Positions 24,790-37,559 are shown, counted from the stretch's first letter. The stretch is 64,000 bases of DNA from Actinernus sp. WN-2022 (GCA_030867875.1 JAOWCC010000444.1:310001-374000), one strand, 5' to 3'. Program-made: numbers and translations. The notes: generated from the letters alone by a model not told the origin.

Positions 24790-25905
24790 TATTTTTTGGG
24801 GGGTGGATGAAATAAAACAGCTTAATTTAACAACATTAGAGATAATTTGTTTGCACAGAGCCAGTACTTGTTAACTTTCTCTAGTTCATTATTCAATTTA
24901 GACTCGAAGCTAAGGATATCGGGATCACTAAGAAATAGGTTTGTATCACCAAATAGATGAAATTAAAGGAAATCAGAACATTTGTACATATTGTTAATAC
25001 AGATATTAGAAACAGAAGTCGACCAAGGGCTGAACCTGTGGCATGCCACATACAACTGGAAGATAATCAGAGTTGATATTACCCTGGGTGCCTGCAGAGG
25101 TTCTACTGCCCTCTAAGCCAAAGTTTAGGATCAACGAGAAGCTTAAGGCTGGGATCAGCCTCTGGGTGCACGAAGTATGAATCTCACTTCCATGCCAGAC
25201 TAAATCCCTTTTGATTGACACATGAGAAACCTTTTTCTAGCAAATTGATTAAACCAGTTTTGTCCACGTAGGCTTAATTCCCAACAGTTTATGAAAGGCC
25301 AGCACTTAATTCGGACAGCTGAAATAAATTACAATTTCCTCTCCCAAGGGCCGAAGAACGTACTACACAGAACAGGTCAGCTGGTTGAAATGGCCTTTAA
25401 TTCGGCCGTGTTCTGGCATGTTATACAGCTTGAGGAAACTCGTGCGAACTCCAGCGACGTGACTGGTTCAACGACTTGGAATGGGTAAACAATGGTGACC
25501 TTGGAAACTGCTATGGCGTGATCCAATCGCAGAACTCGTTACAAATGAATTTGCTCTAGGTCAATCAGAGGGCCAGGGTCAAATTCTGACTCAGACAGAG
25601 TCAGGCATACTTTGCACGCCCAGAGGTTCTCCCAGCCTTCTCGGTGATCCTACACTTTGGCTTTAATAGAGACTCAGGGCAGTAGAACCTTGATATGGCA
25701 CCCATGGTAATTTGATATTGATACGAAACTGCATATCTCATATTACCAGGTAGGAGGGAAACCATGCAGTCTAATGCTGCAATACTTCTTACTCCATAAT
25801 ATTCTAGTTTAGTGAATAATAATACATGTATGTTATGGTTAATCGTGTCAAAAGTAGCCACAGTTGTTGGGTACATCACAAAATATTTACAATTAAGCAT
25901 GTAAC
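24790..25905 (-). pseudogene. Decayed LINE reverse transcriptase
   Basis: Minus-strand frames read in order FDTINHNI and FTKLEYYGVRSIA (25860-25780), then SDYLPVVCGMPQ (about 25060), then FHLFGDTNLFLSDP and LNNELEKVN (24970-24850). These correspond to the fingers, the VPQG segment and the DD-box segment of an animal non-LTR reverse transcriptase. The usual FADDTN is reduced to FGDTN, so the catalytic aspartates are damaged, and several frameshifts separate the blocks. The insert starts only a few bases downstream of the last SET-gene exon I can place, so it may lie in that gene's next intron. Confidence 0.75.
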
Positions 25906-25917
25906 TAAGTAACTTAC

Positions 25918-25997
25918 TATTCCACTTAGGGCTTCATCCTGATCATCTGAATCCTCAGAGTCAGATACATATGTATACTCCTCCTTTGACAACATGC
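25918..25997 (-). CDS. SET gene, acidic exon
   Basis: Acceptor CATTATTTTAG and donor ATA|GTAAGT. It encodes MLSKEEYTYVSDSEDSDDQD followed by EALSGI. It is strongly acidic, as in many chromatin-protein tails. The donor shows that at least one more exon lies at lower coordinates, which I could not identify. Confidence 0.7.
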
Positions 25998-28900
25998 CTA
26001 AAATAATGCAGGAATGCAAGTGCCACGTCATGTTAACAGTTTGAACAATTAGCCAGTAACAAAATGAGTGGGGGACTGGAACCGAGTCAGTAAAACTAAT
26101 TCAATTAATAACTAGTCAAAGAGAGCATTATTTTCCAAAAGAACAGATCAAACTTAGGTAGTCTGGAAAGTTTGGTGAACTTTGACTCAATATTGACGAT
26201 GCAAGAAGGCATCAATATGTCAATTTTCCCACACAAACTCTTATTTTTTTAACATTGTCCCTCCAAACCATACATTCATTGTATAATGTTGGAGGGACAA
26301 AGAAATTTCAATTGCTTATAATTCATACAAGATTCACTTGAATCATGTCAAACGGCACACATGCTAATTTCAACATGCTCTATCATGTGATGAACATCAT
26401 TTTACAATAAATATTATTAGAGTAATTCTGATAAACTAGGTCCCAGTCCCCTGCTCATTTGTTTACAGCCAATTATGACTCTGAATTTCTAATGTTACCT
26501 GAAACAACCATGCATGGGGGCTGCCATGGTCCCAGCTAATTAATCCTCAGATCGAATTGGAATTTTGCGTGTTGGTTTTTGCAGAGGGAGGAAAACCAGA
26601 GAACCGGGAGAAAAACCCTCTGTATACATACACTGTACATGGTATAGGCTCTTTGCTTGACATGTTTGGTTTTTAGCTTGTCAATCCAAAAACAATGGAG
26701 CAATGAGCACAGCTGCTTGAATGCCAGAATTTGATAAAGCAATTAATAACACTACTGGCTGCAGACTTCTTTCACCTTGAAATTAAAATTGCAATTTCGA
26801 TCTCTGTTATGCAAAATAATGTGCTTGCATGAGGCCAATCGCGCATACATTGTTTCAAATCGGTTGTGCCCATGGCAGAAGAGAAATTAGAAAAAAAAAA
26901 TCCACTTTGAAGGAAAAATATTAAACAGTATACTATTAAAGTTTGGAACCATTTTAACCAACATTTAATAGCATCATGCAATTGTATGTATTTACTGGAA
27001 AATGTTGTCTAAGCTACATGTATGGTATTCACCCTTTCAATTATGGTATTGTACATGTATTACATTATGCTTAATATAATTTTAAATCTGTATATTAATA
27101 TCAATAATACCTGATGATCTTGGCTGAAATTCTGTGCTATCTGGGATGAAATTTTTCTCCAATCCCTTGGACTTTTTAGTCATCTGCTCTTTCCCAGCTG
27201 CTTTGCTTTCTTGTAGGGATTATAAAGACACACAGAAATACTGAATGGTTTATATACATAGTCCGGTGTTATGAGTTGGGTGAAAAAAGCCTTTGTAGGT
27301 GGTTTAAGGTTCTGATTCAAAAAGTTATGCATTGCAAGGTTATCTTTGTAATAATTTTAATAGTTTATTTAATGGTTTGGCTAAAATATTGATTGTTTTT
27401 AAAAATCGTCCACCTCGATCATAATGGCTTAATACTTTATGAACTATTTCAAACACAAATTGTCGTCTTTTATCAGGGGTTCCAAATATTGAGAAAATAA
27501 ATGAAACACGAGAGGCGTAGCCTCGATTCTTGCCCTGGTGTTTCATTGGATGTCAAGATGCATCTACCTGATAAATTAAAGATTCAAACAAGGGTTTCAC
27601 CCGGTATCGAGACCCATGAATGTGACCAAATACAGTTCCTCCATTGGATGACTATCTCCTGAATTATTAATGTCATTGAGAAACAGATGTCAAAATCCAT
27701 GACAACTTTAAGAAAAACTCTATTTTCTCTCAATATTTCCTTTTCACATTATAGTGAAAATGGCCATAAATAGTAACATACATTTTCTTTTTGGAGTTTT
27801 AAGAGAGAAAAAGTATATAGAAAGAAAGAGGCCAAAGAGAAGGGAAAAAAGAAGAGGGGCCATTTTAACCTACAAACAGTAATAACCTTCCTATGAGGGA
27901 GAAAGGAAAAAATGTGCCTTGGAAAGAGTTGAACCTTAAGGATGTATATGGACTACTGATAGGTGCACACCAACTGATGGAGCTATATATCGAGACCACT
28001 CAATTTCGCTCGGACAAAAAACCTTCATACAGTAGAGGTGGGATGGGCTGACATACTGCATATTGCATATTGCACTCGCACAGGGTGATCATGAGGTGGT
28101 CGGTCGATGCAAAATCTAGCAATTTTTTTAGATCACTTAATTGCTTGTGTATGGTATGGTGCTCTGCTATATGATGAAAATTCAATGAGGGAACATTAAT
28201 TTGAATTTTGGTTATTGTTTTGGGCTCTTCTGATTTGTTGAAATGCTTTATACACAAAATGCGTTTTCAGGTACTAGCTTGAGCATGCATAGTTATAATA
28301 ACTATTATTCAGATAGACTGCAACCCCATCTCATTAACAGAGCACAACATCAATAATGGCAATGGCTGGCAAACTCTTAAATTAATAGATGAGAATGCTT
28401 ATTGCTAGGGTTGATGTGTGTTCAATATGATATGAAAAACGTAAATTGAAGGGGTGTGAAAAAGGGTGTAAGTGATTCTTGCCCACATTCTAAATTCTCC
28501 CTTATAGATTAAACAGAGAAACTGAAGGAGAATATAGAATGTGATCAAGAGTCACTTACGTCCTTTTTGCACACAGCCCTTCAATTTCTAATATAACATG
28601 TCATTGCCTATTTCCACTGAAACAATTTGCCTACTTTTACATACATTAAAGGAACATTGCCATGCTCAGTGCCAAATTGCGCGAATGTTTGAATTTTGGT
28701 TGGGTTAATTGTCAAGAAATCAAAAGATGGGGAGAGATTTGATATGCAAAAGAAATCCTCTTCCATCGGCTTAGCCTAAGGTTAATTTAATTGCCCTTAT
28801 ACCTATTTAGAACAGTAATTTAGTTTTGTATCCTAGCTAGGATTTGATGTTATTTCGTTCGTGTCTATAATTTTTGTGAGAATGTAGGGGAGACATTTAC

Positions 28901-31900
28901 TCTGTTTGTAAGATGCTGAATATTCACATGTATTTATTGCAGTGTCAACACAGCCTTCGTTCGGTGCAGTTCGAGCTTGCCATTTAGCAAAATCAAACTC
29001 TTTTCTTCCCAGGAAGTGCTCTTATAATAATGTACAACAACTCATCCTAAAAATCACAAACCCCGAAAGCTATGAAGTCAGAACTTAGAATGGAATATTA
29101 TAATTCCCACAGAAGTTGTTGTTTGTTTATAAGTCGGCATTGCCGAGTGGATTCCTAAACTATATTTTCCCGAATACCATACATGTAGATCTTTGAAGCT
29201 CTTATGTCTTGGTGTAGTGGGGAGTTTGTACGATTCTAAATCCTGAACTTCTCAATTGATGCAAATCAGAAAACTATAAACTTGGTGCTAACGAAAATTC
29301 CAAAGGTCGTTCCAGATCAGTTGAGTTTGATGTGACGTGACATTAACAGCGTGATTTTCCATTGTCTTTGACATTATTAACAATCACATGTTAGCGTGCG
29401 CATTACCGTGGCACTGTTAGTTTAATTGTTATGTAATTAAGGCATTAATTTTATACCTGTCTTTCGCCAGGGAAGATTCTTGACACCATAGTCGTACCGT
29501 ATTTCAGTACCTATGGAGATCTCTTTTATGGCAAACAAACAAAGGTGAGTTTCAGCTGATTCCTTTGTAGTTACTTTTTTCATTATGGCATTTGCCTTGT
29601 TGTGTGGTGCATCGTTAACCATTCGGCCAAGCCCATTTGAGTGTGTGGCATCATTGCTGAAAGTTAATTTGTAATAATAATATTTATTAATATTTTTTGT
29701 GATGTTAATATTAGGGTATTAAGCCATTGCAACTACCTTGCCTCAGATTAAATCCGTTGTCTGCAGAGACTAGAAAAACAAATTTATATAGTGACATAGT
29801 AGACTAGCTGTGTGAAAATCTCTGGTTGTGAGATTTTAGTGGATACAGCAGTACCGATCAAAACTAAATTATAACCTCACCCTTGCGTTTACTTTGTGTG
29901 CACTCAAAATGCATGCAAAGTACATGTATAAATGTAATTAAGCAAACCCTGCATGCATGTACTTTGCATGCACTCAGAATAGACCCTGTGTTTACTAAAT
30001 TGCATTTAAGTAAACACATAGTAAATGCATGTGCAGCCCACAAATACAAATGGCTACGATAATGTCATGACGTCCTGCGGAGTGTTGCCGGCTGGAATTT
30101 TATTCCAATCTTCTTATAGTTCAGGAAACCGAACAACAGGAGAAACTAATATTGTCACCGTACAATTCATTGTAGCCATCAGTCTGAGGTCAGTCCACTT
30201 AAGCTGATAAAAACACTGCAAGTTGAAGGTTCGGCTTGCAGGAAGGGAACTTTTTCACATTCAAAATAAAACTTCCCATGGCAACCTAAACTTAACTCAG
30301 AACCTTTGAGAGAATTATAGGCTTATTATCCTTGAAGAAACAACAGAACTCTGTGTTAGTCGTAGCACAAAACAGATGAAATATAAATACCATATTAAAT
30401 CCGGCCAACACTTCAAAACTCGTAATGACAGTTACGTTAATCTCTGAAAACCAGAAATATAATTTCAGTGGTTAAAAAGTGATGGCTCAATGACATATGC
30501 TTGGGAGGCGGACTGTGTCAGGCTCATTCCTTTTCTCTACCCCGTCTTCTTTTCTTGAGAGCCTGATACTCAGGTTAGAAAAAAATGCCTTTTTTTAATA
30601 TTTAAGTTTGGCTTAATAATTTACTCTGTGAAGTTACAAGCACCTTCTTTAGTTTAATAATATTTCACATTTACCTGACTTTCTAAAATCATGAGAGACA
30701 AGCTAGAGTTTATCTGTCTTTGTTATTTTGTGAGATAATTATATAAGAGCACTGGTGGTGTTACGGAAGGGAAGTTACGGAGAGGAAAGTTTTGTCCATG
30801 ACCTAAATACCAAACATAGTCAATAACAAACTCTTGAAAATCAGACTTTTCAATATTATTAATTGACAAATTAGCTAGTGTCTCAAATCTAAATGTACAC
30901 ACATGATATCTGATTTATCTCACTGCAGCATTAATAAGTACTGCATCAATTGAAAACACAACAGTAGTTTTCTTTAACAGCTACATTGTATTATGTCAAC
31001 TGAGAAAAAATTATAGGCTCTTTAAGATCAAAATGTACATAATATTTTCAAAATGCACAATAATTAACACTTCATTTACTCTCATTGGCTAACATTGGAG
31101 CAACATTATACTGTAGCTACTTAACAGAAGGTTCAGCATGTTTACAGATAAAAATGTTCACTCTTCTGGAGAAACCGCCTCTTAAAGCCTACAGAGTAGC
31201 TCAAAAACTTTTCTATGTAAACCTTTTCTATGTAAGTTTGTTCAGCTACAGTGAAAGGACCTACTCCAGAGAGGGTTATAGGCCCATTGAAGACACATGC
31301 CTTGTCAATGTACACAGGGTACCCAAAAGAGACAGGGTACCCAAAAGCAAAAAAAGCATAATTGCCAAAGTCCTGTCTGGACTTCACATTTATAGCATAC
31401 AAATCCTGATATCATGCTTGCAAAACATGCTGACTGAAACATTAACGTGCAAAACCTTAATTATGTATTTTATTAATTCTTTAATTAAAATAAAATAATT
31501 TCCTTCTCCCCTCCATAACAATTTTTCCCTTCCGTAACAATTTTTTATTTCGCTGTATATCTCAGGAAAACTAAAATCAAACAGATGCTAATGTATCTCA
31601 TCTGTAGACTTACAAATTAAATTGGAAGGAATAAAAGTGGCAAAGTATTTGGACCTAACATGTCCATGTACATGTAACTGTAATACTGATTTATGTACCT
31701 CATACATGTATTAATTATTGTTATGGAGGGGAAAATAGCATATTGGTTGAAATCTCTAATCCTGATAGAACATTCTTCCAAAATATTTATATTACGTTAC
31801 TGTTTTAGGGTGACTGGTATTTTATGTCCACCAGCATAGCATGCCTTTATGTACATGTAAGCTATGTGTTTGTAAAATAGAAAAAAAAAAATCCCCTCTG

Positions 31901-34900
31901 TAACACAATTTATCCTTTTTTTCCAAATCAGTGGTATTGTTTTTCTTTTGGGTGACACTGGAATGAAAACAAATCTTAATATCATAAGGTTTGATTATCC
32001 AGCTACTAGAAAAAAGTAGTTTTTAATGTCCTGTAACCTTTTTCATTTTTCATTTTTCCCCAAAATACTGTGAAATGACCCTACAGCTAACTAGTTTCTG
32101 TATAAGTATCGAGCATCGGTGAACTTTATAGCTTTCTCTGTTCTGCGGCTCGTCTGAAATTTGTAATCGGCCGAGACTGCATGAACACAACATGAATTGC
32201 TCTGATTGGCTAATGTTAATGAGATTACCCTTGGAGGCGGGACTTGTTAGTCAACCGTGAAATGAATCGAAAACCTTTATCAGGCAGCCTGTTTCTCGGC
32301 TCTTTTTTCCGGCCAAATAATTCCGCTTGCGATAATTTTGAAAAGAAACTGCTTTTTAAATTATGAGTAAAAAAGCCAGTTGGCTTTTGATGTGGATGAA
32401 ATTTGAGGAGATTATTCAGGTATTTTGTAGTTCTAATTGAAAAAAAAAGATTGAACACCAATATTAATGTCAATCTTAATATCACCAAGAACTTGTTTCC
32501 AATATATAATTAATATACATGCATGCACACATTCTGAATATTACACTCTATGAATTTTAATTAATTAATGTAGCTTGTTTGTTTTGCCAGACTGTGTACA
32601 TACACAATGTAAAAGGCATTAATTTAAATATTTGTTTAAATGTTGAATTAAAACAAACAGAATTTTTCATGTATGCGGCAACTGGCGACTAGCCAAAATG
32701 TTTTCATCTCCAAAAGACCAGTTGTGGTCTCCACATTTGAAGTTTCAAGCGATACGCCACAAAGAACATTTGCTGGCATATTTTGGGACATTGTGAAAAC
32801 ATTGAAGACTTTAGGCAAGTCGCCAGGTGGTGACTAACTCTGAAAATTTGGTTGCCAATACTCAAAATTTAGTTGCATTGGCACCAAATAAGGTGCAATT
32901 TTGGACCCTGAAATATATTCTTTATTCTTTAATTCATAATCTTTGAAAAAAAAACAGGTACTAAAAGCGTATATAAGGTCAAATATTTTTATCATTAATA
33001 TTAATTGATTCTACATCAAGTGAATATATAGTTGAATAGTAGAATATATATTATATTGATTTGAATGTTGCATCCATGAGTTGTAGAGGTTTATATTTAT
33101 AATATATTCAAGCTGGTGTTTAAATTTGGTCTTCATTTATTATACAAAATCATACTGGTAGATATAAATGACCTTTTGTAAACATTTGTTATATTTGAAG
33201 GTTATATCAGTGATTAACTACCAAATATTTTGTCAATCAGTAAACGGTTTCATTCACAAGGCTAAAAGAAATGAAAGTAAATTCCTGAATTCACATCAAA
33301 TTTACGTCATATCATTAACATATTGGAAATAGAAACCTAAACTCATAGATGCAACACTCAAATCAAGAAATATTTTACTATCCAACCATTCACTTGATGT
33401 AGAATCGATATTAATGATAAAAATATTTCACCTTATGTACACTTTAAGTTATTAGCATTGAGACACAGGTGGAAAAGTTGAATAATTTATGCATTCCCTT
33501 AATGGTAGACAGTAATAAATTAGTAAATTGCATTGTATTCCAATTACATGTAGTTACCAGTATGTCATGCCCTTGTTCTGGTAAAAGAATAAGAAATTTC
33601 CATCTTTATCGGTGTATTTTTTCTCTCTTTCCTCTGCCTGTGCTAATGTAATGGTTTGCCCTCTGTAATTGAGTAGAAAGTCTCCCTTCTTGAAAATTGA
33701 AGTTGCAAACACTCCTTTCCCTACATAACAGAATAGTAACTGTAATTTACAACCCATTTCAGTATTACGTACGTGCATTGGCAGTGTTTCAAGTTTTTTA
33801 GACAATCATTTGACATACATTGTGCTCATTCAACATAATCATTACATGCAAATTTCCACCACTTCTGGATCATTGGCAATGTATATATATGTTAGCGAAG
33901 TCTGATCTGTCGAGTATTCGAATGTGAAAAAGCACCTAAATTATTCGATTATGTAACCTCAAAACCATGTTAAACAAGTAAGCTAAGCCTGGTTGTAAAG
34001 TATGTCAAATGATTGTGTCAAATGAATATGTCGAATGAATGCTCTGTGCACGACTAACACTGAAATCGATTATAAGAATTTAATAATGATTTTGTTAGTG
34101 CATGTTATAAACTGGCATAATGATAATTAAATCATGATAGTTGGTACATGTATTTGCAATATAACCAGTATATTTAACAATATTTTTTTATTCCCCAAAG
34201 TGGAGGTGACTACAGACATAGTAGTGGATATTTAGTGATTCGATCAGGGAGATCGAGTTAAATGGATAGTTCCAGAAAAATAATATAGGTGGTACCCATA
34301 ATAATATTGTTCCCTCCCTTACTGAATTCCAATTTATAATACCTAAATATGACCTGTTAAGAATTTCCTATCTTATCCTTCTGAAAATCCAAGGTTTTAT
34401 TTTTTCCTTCAAAAAAGCTGCTGCTCATAAGATTTTCAAGCATTAACGAAGCGCTTGCGCTCCGAGTAGAATAAAAGATCTCTGCAACTTTCGTTGTCAT
34501 ATTTTTTTCCATTTGCGAGTTGTTATCTTCAAATTCATCTGGATGTATTCTTCTTTGGTTCTCTATTGACCTGGGATATTTCTTTAAATTAGTATACATG
34601 TAGCACCTTGATGCGAGAGGAGCATGTTTTTCACACGACTGCATGAAGACTTGCATGTCACAAGCTTATGGCCACCATCTTTAATTCTGAATGCAAGCTA
34701 GGGGGATAAAATATCAATGCCACCCATGCACGGTAGGAGTACAAATATTTACTGGAACTACCCAATATCCACTGCTATAGTCACAGACACTGAAAAAGTT
34801 CACAAAATTGTTAACTAGTGAGTAACAATGTACTTTGAAAACCCATTTTCTCTCCAGAGCATACAGTACAGAAGCTCAGATATGTGAATAGCAAAGGTGA

Positions 34901-37553
34901 GATAAGCACTATTCACTTGTGTGGATTATATTCTAAAATGCATGCATGATTAACTCCATTAGTACATGACATACCAATATATTCATCGATAAACCTTTCT
35001 TCAAGGCCAGGGATATCTGTATTTATGTTAATCCAATATGTTGCCTCCTCCTGTGGTTTCTTTCTCTTTGCTCTTGATCTCTGTTATTTTAAAGAAGAAA
35101 ATTGTGAAGTCAAAAATCAACCAGGAGAGATTTTAATTGTCATTAAACTGAGAAAAACAACGGATATTATTGCCTTAATTATAGTTTTAGAGAGTTATTT
35201 CAATAGCCATCATTTTCTATAATCCAATCATTTTGAAAGGCAAGCATTATCCCACACAGTACAATAACAGATAAAGGCACACAGGGGATCATGGTTGCAT
35301 GAGAGTTAAAATTTAAACTCTTTCCTTTAAACATGTTCATAAATTACAGTGTCATGCAAATATAATAACATAACAACCTGGGTTTCCCTGCAGTTGCAAT
35401 AAAAACAAAACAAAAAGGAGTTATATTATGATGATCTGAAGTTAATACTGGCTTAATTGCCTGTAGTGTCAACATGAAAAGAGTGAAATGTATATTTGTG
35501 TATGATATATATCCTATTCAAATACATGTATGTATTATATTTGATACAATAATTATTTCAGTTTTCTTGGACAAGAATTTTTGAGCACTGTCTATATTAT
35601 CAGTAATGGCCTTCTTAAAAGTACTCTGGTCAATTCATTGGTATATACAAACCATATTTGCTAATGTTTCCTGAATAGGAACTTGTGCTGACTAATGTAA
35701 ATGCTCCACTTTAAACCTGAAAGTCCAAAATATTACATTGCAGTTGTCAAAATGTTATAAATCAGGTATGCCATGCATGTAAGAACTTTCTTGTGACTTT
35801 CTCCTGCAGTATATTAATAATTTTATACACATACGTATATATTGCAGGAGCCCTTAATTTTGCCATTTTTGCGTGTAAGCAACACAAGCACAGAAATCCA
35901 ATGCGTAAGGATGTGCAAGGATATCGAAAACTTCTTATGCTGATGGCTTATGTTGAGGCTGCCCTCAACAGCGCATAGGACTGGGCTTAACTGCCCGAAT
36001 TGAAGTGGAGGTGACTAATTAAGTTTCATTTTCAAACCTCAACCTGCACTTTGCTGACCGAAATAATTAAAGCATCGAACTTTGACATTTAATTCACAAA
36101 ATTAATTAGCAGTATGCACGAAATCTCCAATATCTTTGCTAGAAATGTTTGTCAAGTGTTAGGCCACGATCAATATGTCGAACTAATGAGTGAGTTTGTT
36201 AGTTTAGTTAGTTTGTAATAAAAGTAATTTACTAAACTTAAGTTCAGGCGTCAGAGGCATTAAAAGGTGCAGCTAGCCACCGGGCAGCTTTGGCAGTAGT
36301 CTGCTTCTATTGAAACCAGTGAACCAGCCTGATTGTTTTTCTATTAGATAACAATTTGCTATTAATGTAGATTCCTCAAGTCAGTTAAGATGTAACTGCA
36401 TGAGGTCATACTACAATGTAGCAGGAGTAAATGACGAATATCTGATACTAAGAGTAAGATCAAAGTCTCTTATTTCGTTCAAAAAACAAATCGCAGAAAT
36501 CACTCTGCTCAACAAATGACTTAGACCTATACTTTTATTCCAATAATATATTAATAGAACAGTATTTTTATATTATAGTAGTTATTTTATTAAGATGTTT
36601 TTATGTATATTATAAATAAGTTTGAATTCGATGTAATTTTTAGGAGCATAATTAGCTTAGTATAGATAACACGGCTTCTGAGTTCTGTGGAAATCAGATA
36701 CAGTCTGTCAGGATGGACAGCTCTCGACGACAATGATGTGGTTAAAAATAGTATGATGCTCTATCTGATCCAACTAAAATAAAGCTTTGTCAAATTAGGA
36801 GTACCCTACATTCACTGCCGGATACTGATTCAGTTGTCGATCGGGCCTTATGAGTTGTGAAAATGCAGAGTTCGAAAAGCGCGCGAAACTCAAAAGTTCG
36901 TGTACAGAATTTCCATCTGTCAAAAATTGGAATAAAACGACCGACAAAGACGATTAAATCCAGAATGCAATACTTCTAAGTACGCCCCTTAGTTTGTTTT
37001 CCGTTTATGTACCTGAGTCAACAGCTTAAGTTAGTACTAGTAGTACTAGGTCCTTTGCAATGTCTTTGACATTTCTCAATCTCATGCAGTGCGTGTCGTC
37101 AATCAGTTATTGATAACAAAGATATAAAAAAGAGTGAAAAAGACGTAGAAGAATAAAAAAACTTGTAAAACAGATTTCTATATGAAAACACAGTTCAACT
37201 TGAAATTTTCACCATTAACTCACCTCAAAAGATGCCTTCGCTTTTGGTGTGGATTTCGTTTGTGAATTGTGGTCATTCACCGTCAGCCATTCCGCTACGA
37301 GAACAAAAAATAAAGATACGAAAAAGGTAAGTCTATAATTATATACGAATATCCTAACGCAAACCGTCTGTAATAGGTTTTTCTTCATGACAAGCCACAG
37401 ACCGCATTTTTTTTGATGGAAAAAATAGGTAAGTTTTCATTCACCGAGTGACATCTTACCTGCTGGCTTTGCTGCACACCGAGTGACATCGTGCACAGTG
37501 CATGCCACTTCAGGACTGCTGTTGCCACGTGCACACCTTGCTGCGACGTCATC
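25918..37553 (-). CDS. KMT5A-like SET-domain protein gene (seven exons placed, ends not fixed)
   Basis: Exons, in coding order: 37553-37460, 37294-37224, 35080-34975, 33720-33558, 29656-29457, 27209-27111 and 25997-25918. Lengths 94, 71, 106, 163, 200, 99 and 80 sum to 813, or 271 codons. All junctions are GT-AG and every phase fits, which is strong evidence of a real transcript. The protein has a basic linker (AKRKKPQEE), then a SET domain with GKGVFA, NYRGQ, GMTYCNDAT, LGRMVND and YDYG, then a lysine-rich and acidic tail (SDSEDSDDQDE). SET proteins transfer methyl groups from S-adenosylmethionine to lysine; the closest pattern I know is KMT5A/SET8, which acts on histone H4K20. The usual NHS motif is NDA here, so activity is uncertain. 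No start or stop codon was identified. Confidence 0.85.
26045..26475. mobile_element. Terminal-inverted-repeat element in SET-gene intron
   Basis: TTAGCCAGTAACAAAATGAG with GGGGACTGGAACC (26048 on) is mirrored by GGTCCCAGTCCCCTG...CTCATTTG near 26440-26460. A second small palindrome, TTGTCCCTCCAA...TTGGAGGGACAA, sits at 26254-26298. No coding region. Confidence 0.55.
27111..27209 (-). CDS. SET gene, post-SET lysine-rich exon
   Basis: Acceptor ATCCCTACAAG and donor TCATCAG|GTATTA. It encodes SKAAGKEQMTKKSKGLEK and FIPDSTEFQPRSS. It enters with a one-base carry and leaves with one base, matching both neighbours. No domain is recognised; the lysine-rich part could be a nuclear localisation signal. 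Confidence 0.75.
28000..28257 (-). other. Unassigned 85-codon frame in intron
   Basis: An open frame with an ATG lies between two SET-gene exons whose phases already join, so it is not part of that transcript as I read it. No domain is recognised. Probably a chance frame or a relic. Confidence 0.2.
28440..28595. repeat. Imperfect palindrome in SET-gene intron
   Basis: AATTGAAGGGGTGTGAAAAA...GTAAGTGATTCTTG on the left is mirrored by CAAGAGTCACTTACGTCC...CCCTTCAATTT on the right, with about 70-base arms. Likely a short MITE; no target duplication was identified. Confidence 0.65.
28665..29425. repeat. Dispersed repeat, copy A (intact pair of the 45.4-48.6 kb copy)
   Basis: From CATTGCCATGCTCAGTGCC through GCATTACCGTGGCACTGTTA this stretch matches 45413-45442, 45716-46575 and 48570-48630. 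It is uninterrupted here and so shows the order before the insertions in the second copy. Its right end lies about 30 bases from a SET-gene exon boundary. It encodes no obvious protein. Confidence 0.8.
29457..29656 (-). CDS. SET gene, exon with C-terminal half of SET domain
   Basis: Acceptor TTAACTTTCAG and donor ACAG|GTATAA. It encodes NDATHSNGLGRMVNDAPHN, then ETHLCLFAIKEISIGTEIRY and DYGVKNLPWRK. YDYG is the conserved tyrosine-containing SET motif. Where most SET enzymes have NHS after the GR pair, this one has NDA, so the histidine-bearing pseudoknot contact is changed; related vertebrate and invertebrate proteins with NDD at this site are known to me, so this may be a family feature. Confidence 0.9.
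30050..32900. other. Large SET-gene intron, no gene recognised
   Basis: AT-rich. A 137-codon plus-strand frame at 31085-31498 carries small internal repeats (LFYVNLFYVSLF; VPKRDRVPKS) but no domain, and lies antisense within the intron. I treat it as chance. Confidence 0.4.
32965..33448. repeat. Inverted repeat with ~120-bp arms in SET-gene intron
   Basis: TCATTAATATTAATTGATTC with TACATCAAGTGAAT (32992-33025) is mirrored by ATTCACTTGATGTAGAATCG with ATATTAATGA (33389-33418). The arms extend on both sides with indels. The spacer is AT-rich. Probably a decayed palindromic element. Confidence 0.65.
33558..33720 (-). CDS. SET gene, exon with N-terminal half of SET domain
   Basis: Acceptor TCTGTTATGTAG and donor TACTG|GTAACT. 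It encodes KGVFATSIFKKGDFLLNYRG, a long charged helix (AEEREKKYTDKDG), FLFFYQ and GMTY. This corresponds to the GxG motif and first half of KMT5A-type SET domains. The split codon TG+C gives the cysteine of the TYCNDAT motif. Confidence 0.9.
34357..34656 (-). other. Unassigned 99-codon frame in SET-gene intron
   Basis: It is open from an ATG at 34656 and contains SIENQRRIHPDEFEDN and SMLENLMSS-like stretches. It lies between two exons whose phases already match, so it is not needed by the SET transcript. No family is recognised; it may be a retroelement relic or chance. Confidence 0.25.
34975..35080 (-). CDS. SET gene, exon with pre-SET linker
   Basis: Acceptor AAAATAACAG precedes AGATCAAG, and donor ATTG|GTATGT ends it. 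It encodes a basic run (RSRAKRKKPQEE), ATYWIN, then DIPGLEERFIDEYIG, which leads directly into GKGVFA in the next exon. The one-base carry-over G completes the glycine codon across the junction. Confidence 0.85.
35090..37215. other. SET-gene intron, no gene recognised
   Basis: AT-rich with only short frames. No terminal inverted repeat or RNA gene stood out. Confidence 0.4.
37224..37294 (-). CDS. SET gene, exon upstream of SET domain
   Basis: Acceptor TTTGTTCTCGTAG precedes CGGAATGG, and donor GAG|GTGAGT ends it. Only one frame is open. It encodes a hydrophilic stretch (EWLTVNDHNSQTK...KAKASFE), enters with one base carried over and leaves in phase 0, matching the next exon. Confidence 0.7.
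37460..37553 (-). CDS. SET gene, candidate exon 1 of those visible
   Basis: It follows the acceptor-like TTATAACAATAG and ends at CCAGCAG with donor GTAAGA. The frame compatible with the next exon encodes about 31 residues including SSPEVACTVHDVTRC and has no ATG, so it is probably an internal exon. A second open frame beginning ATGACGTCG exists, but its phase does not fit the next exon. This is the least certain of the seven exons. Confidence 0.5.
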
Positions 37554-37559
37554 CTATTG

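Noticed and set aside
31085..31498. 137-codon intronic gene on the plus strand
   Set aside because: No domain and low-complexity internal repeats. It is antisense inside a SET-gene intron with no splice sites to extend it.
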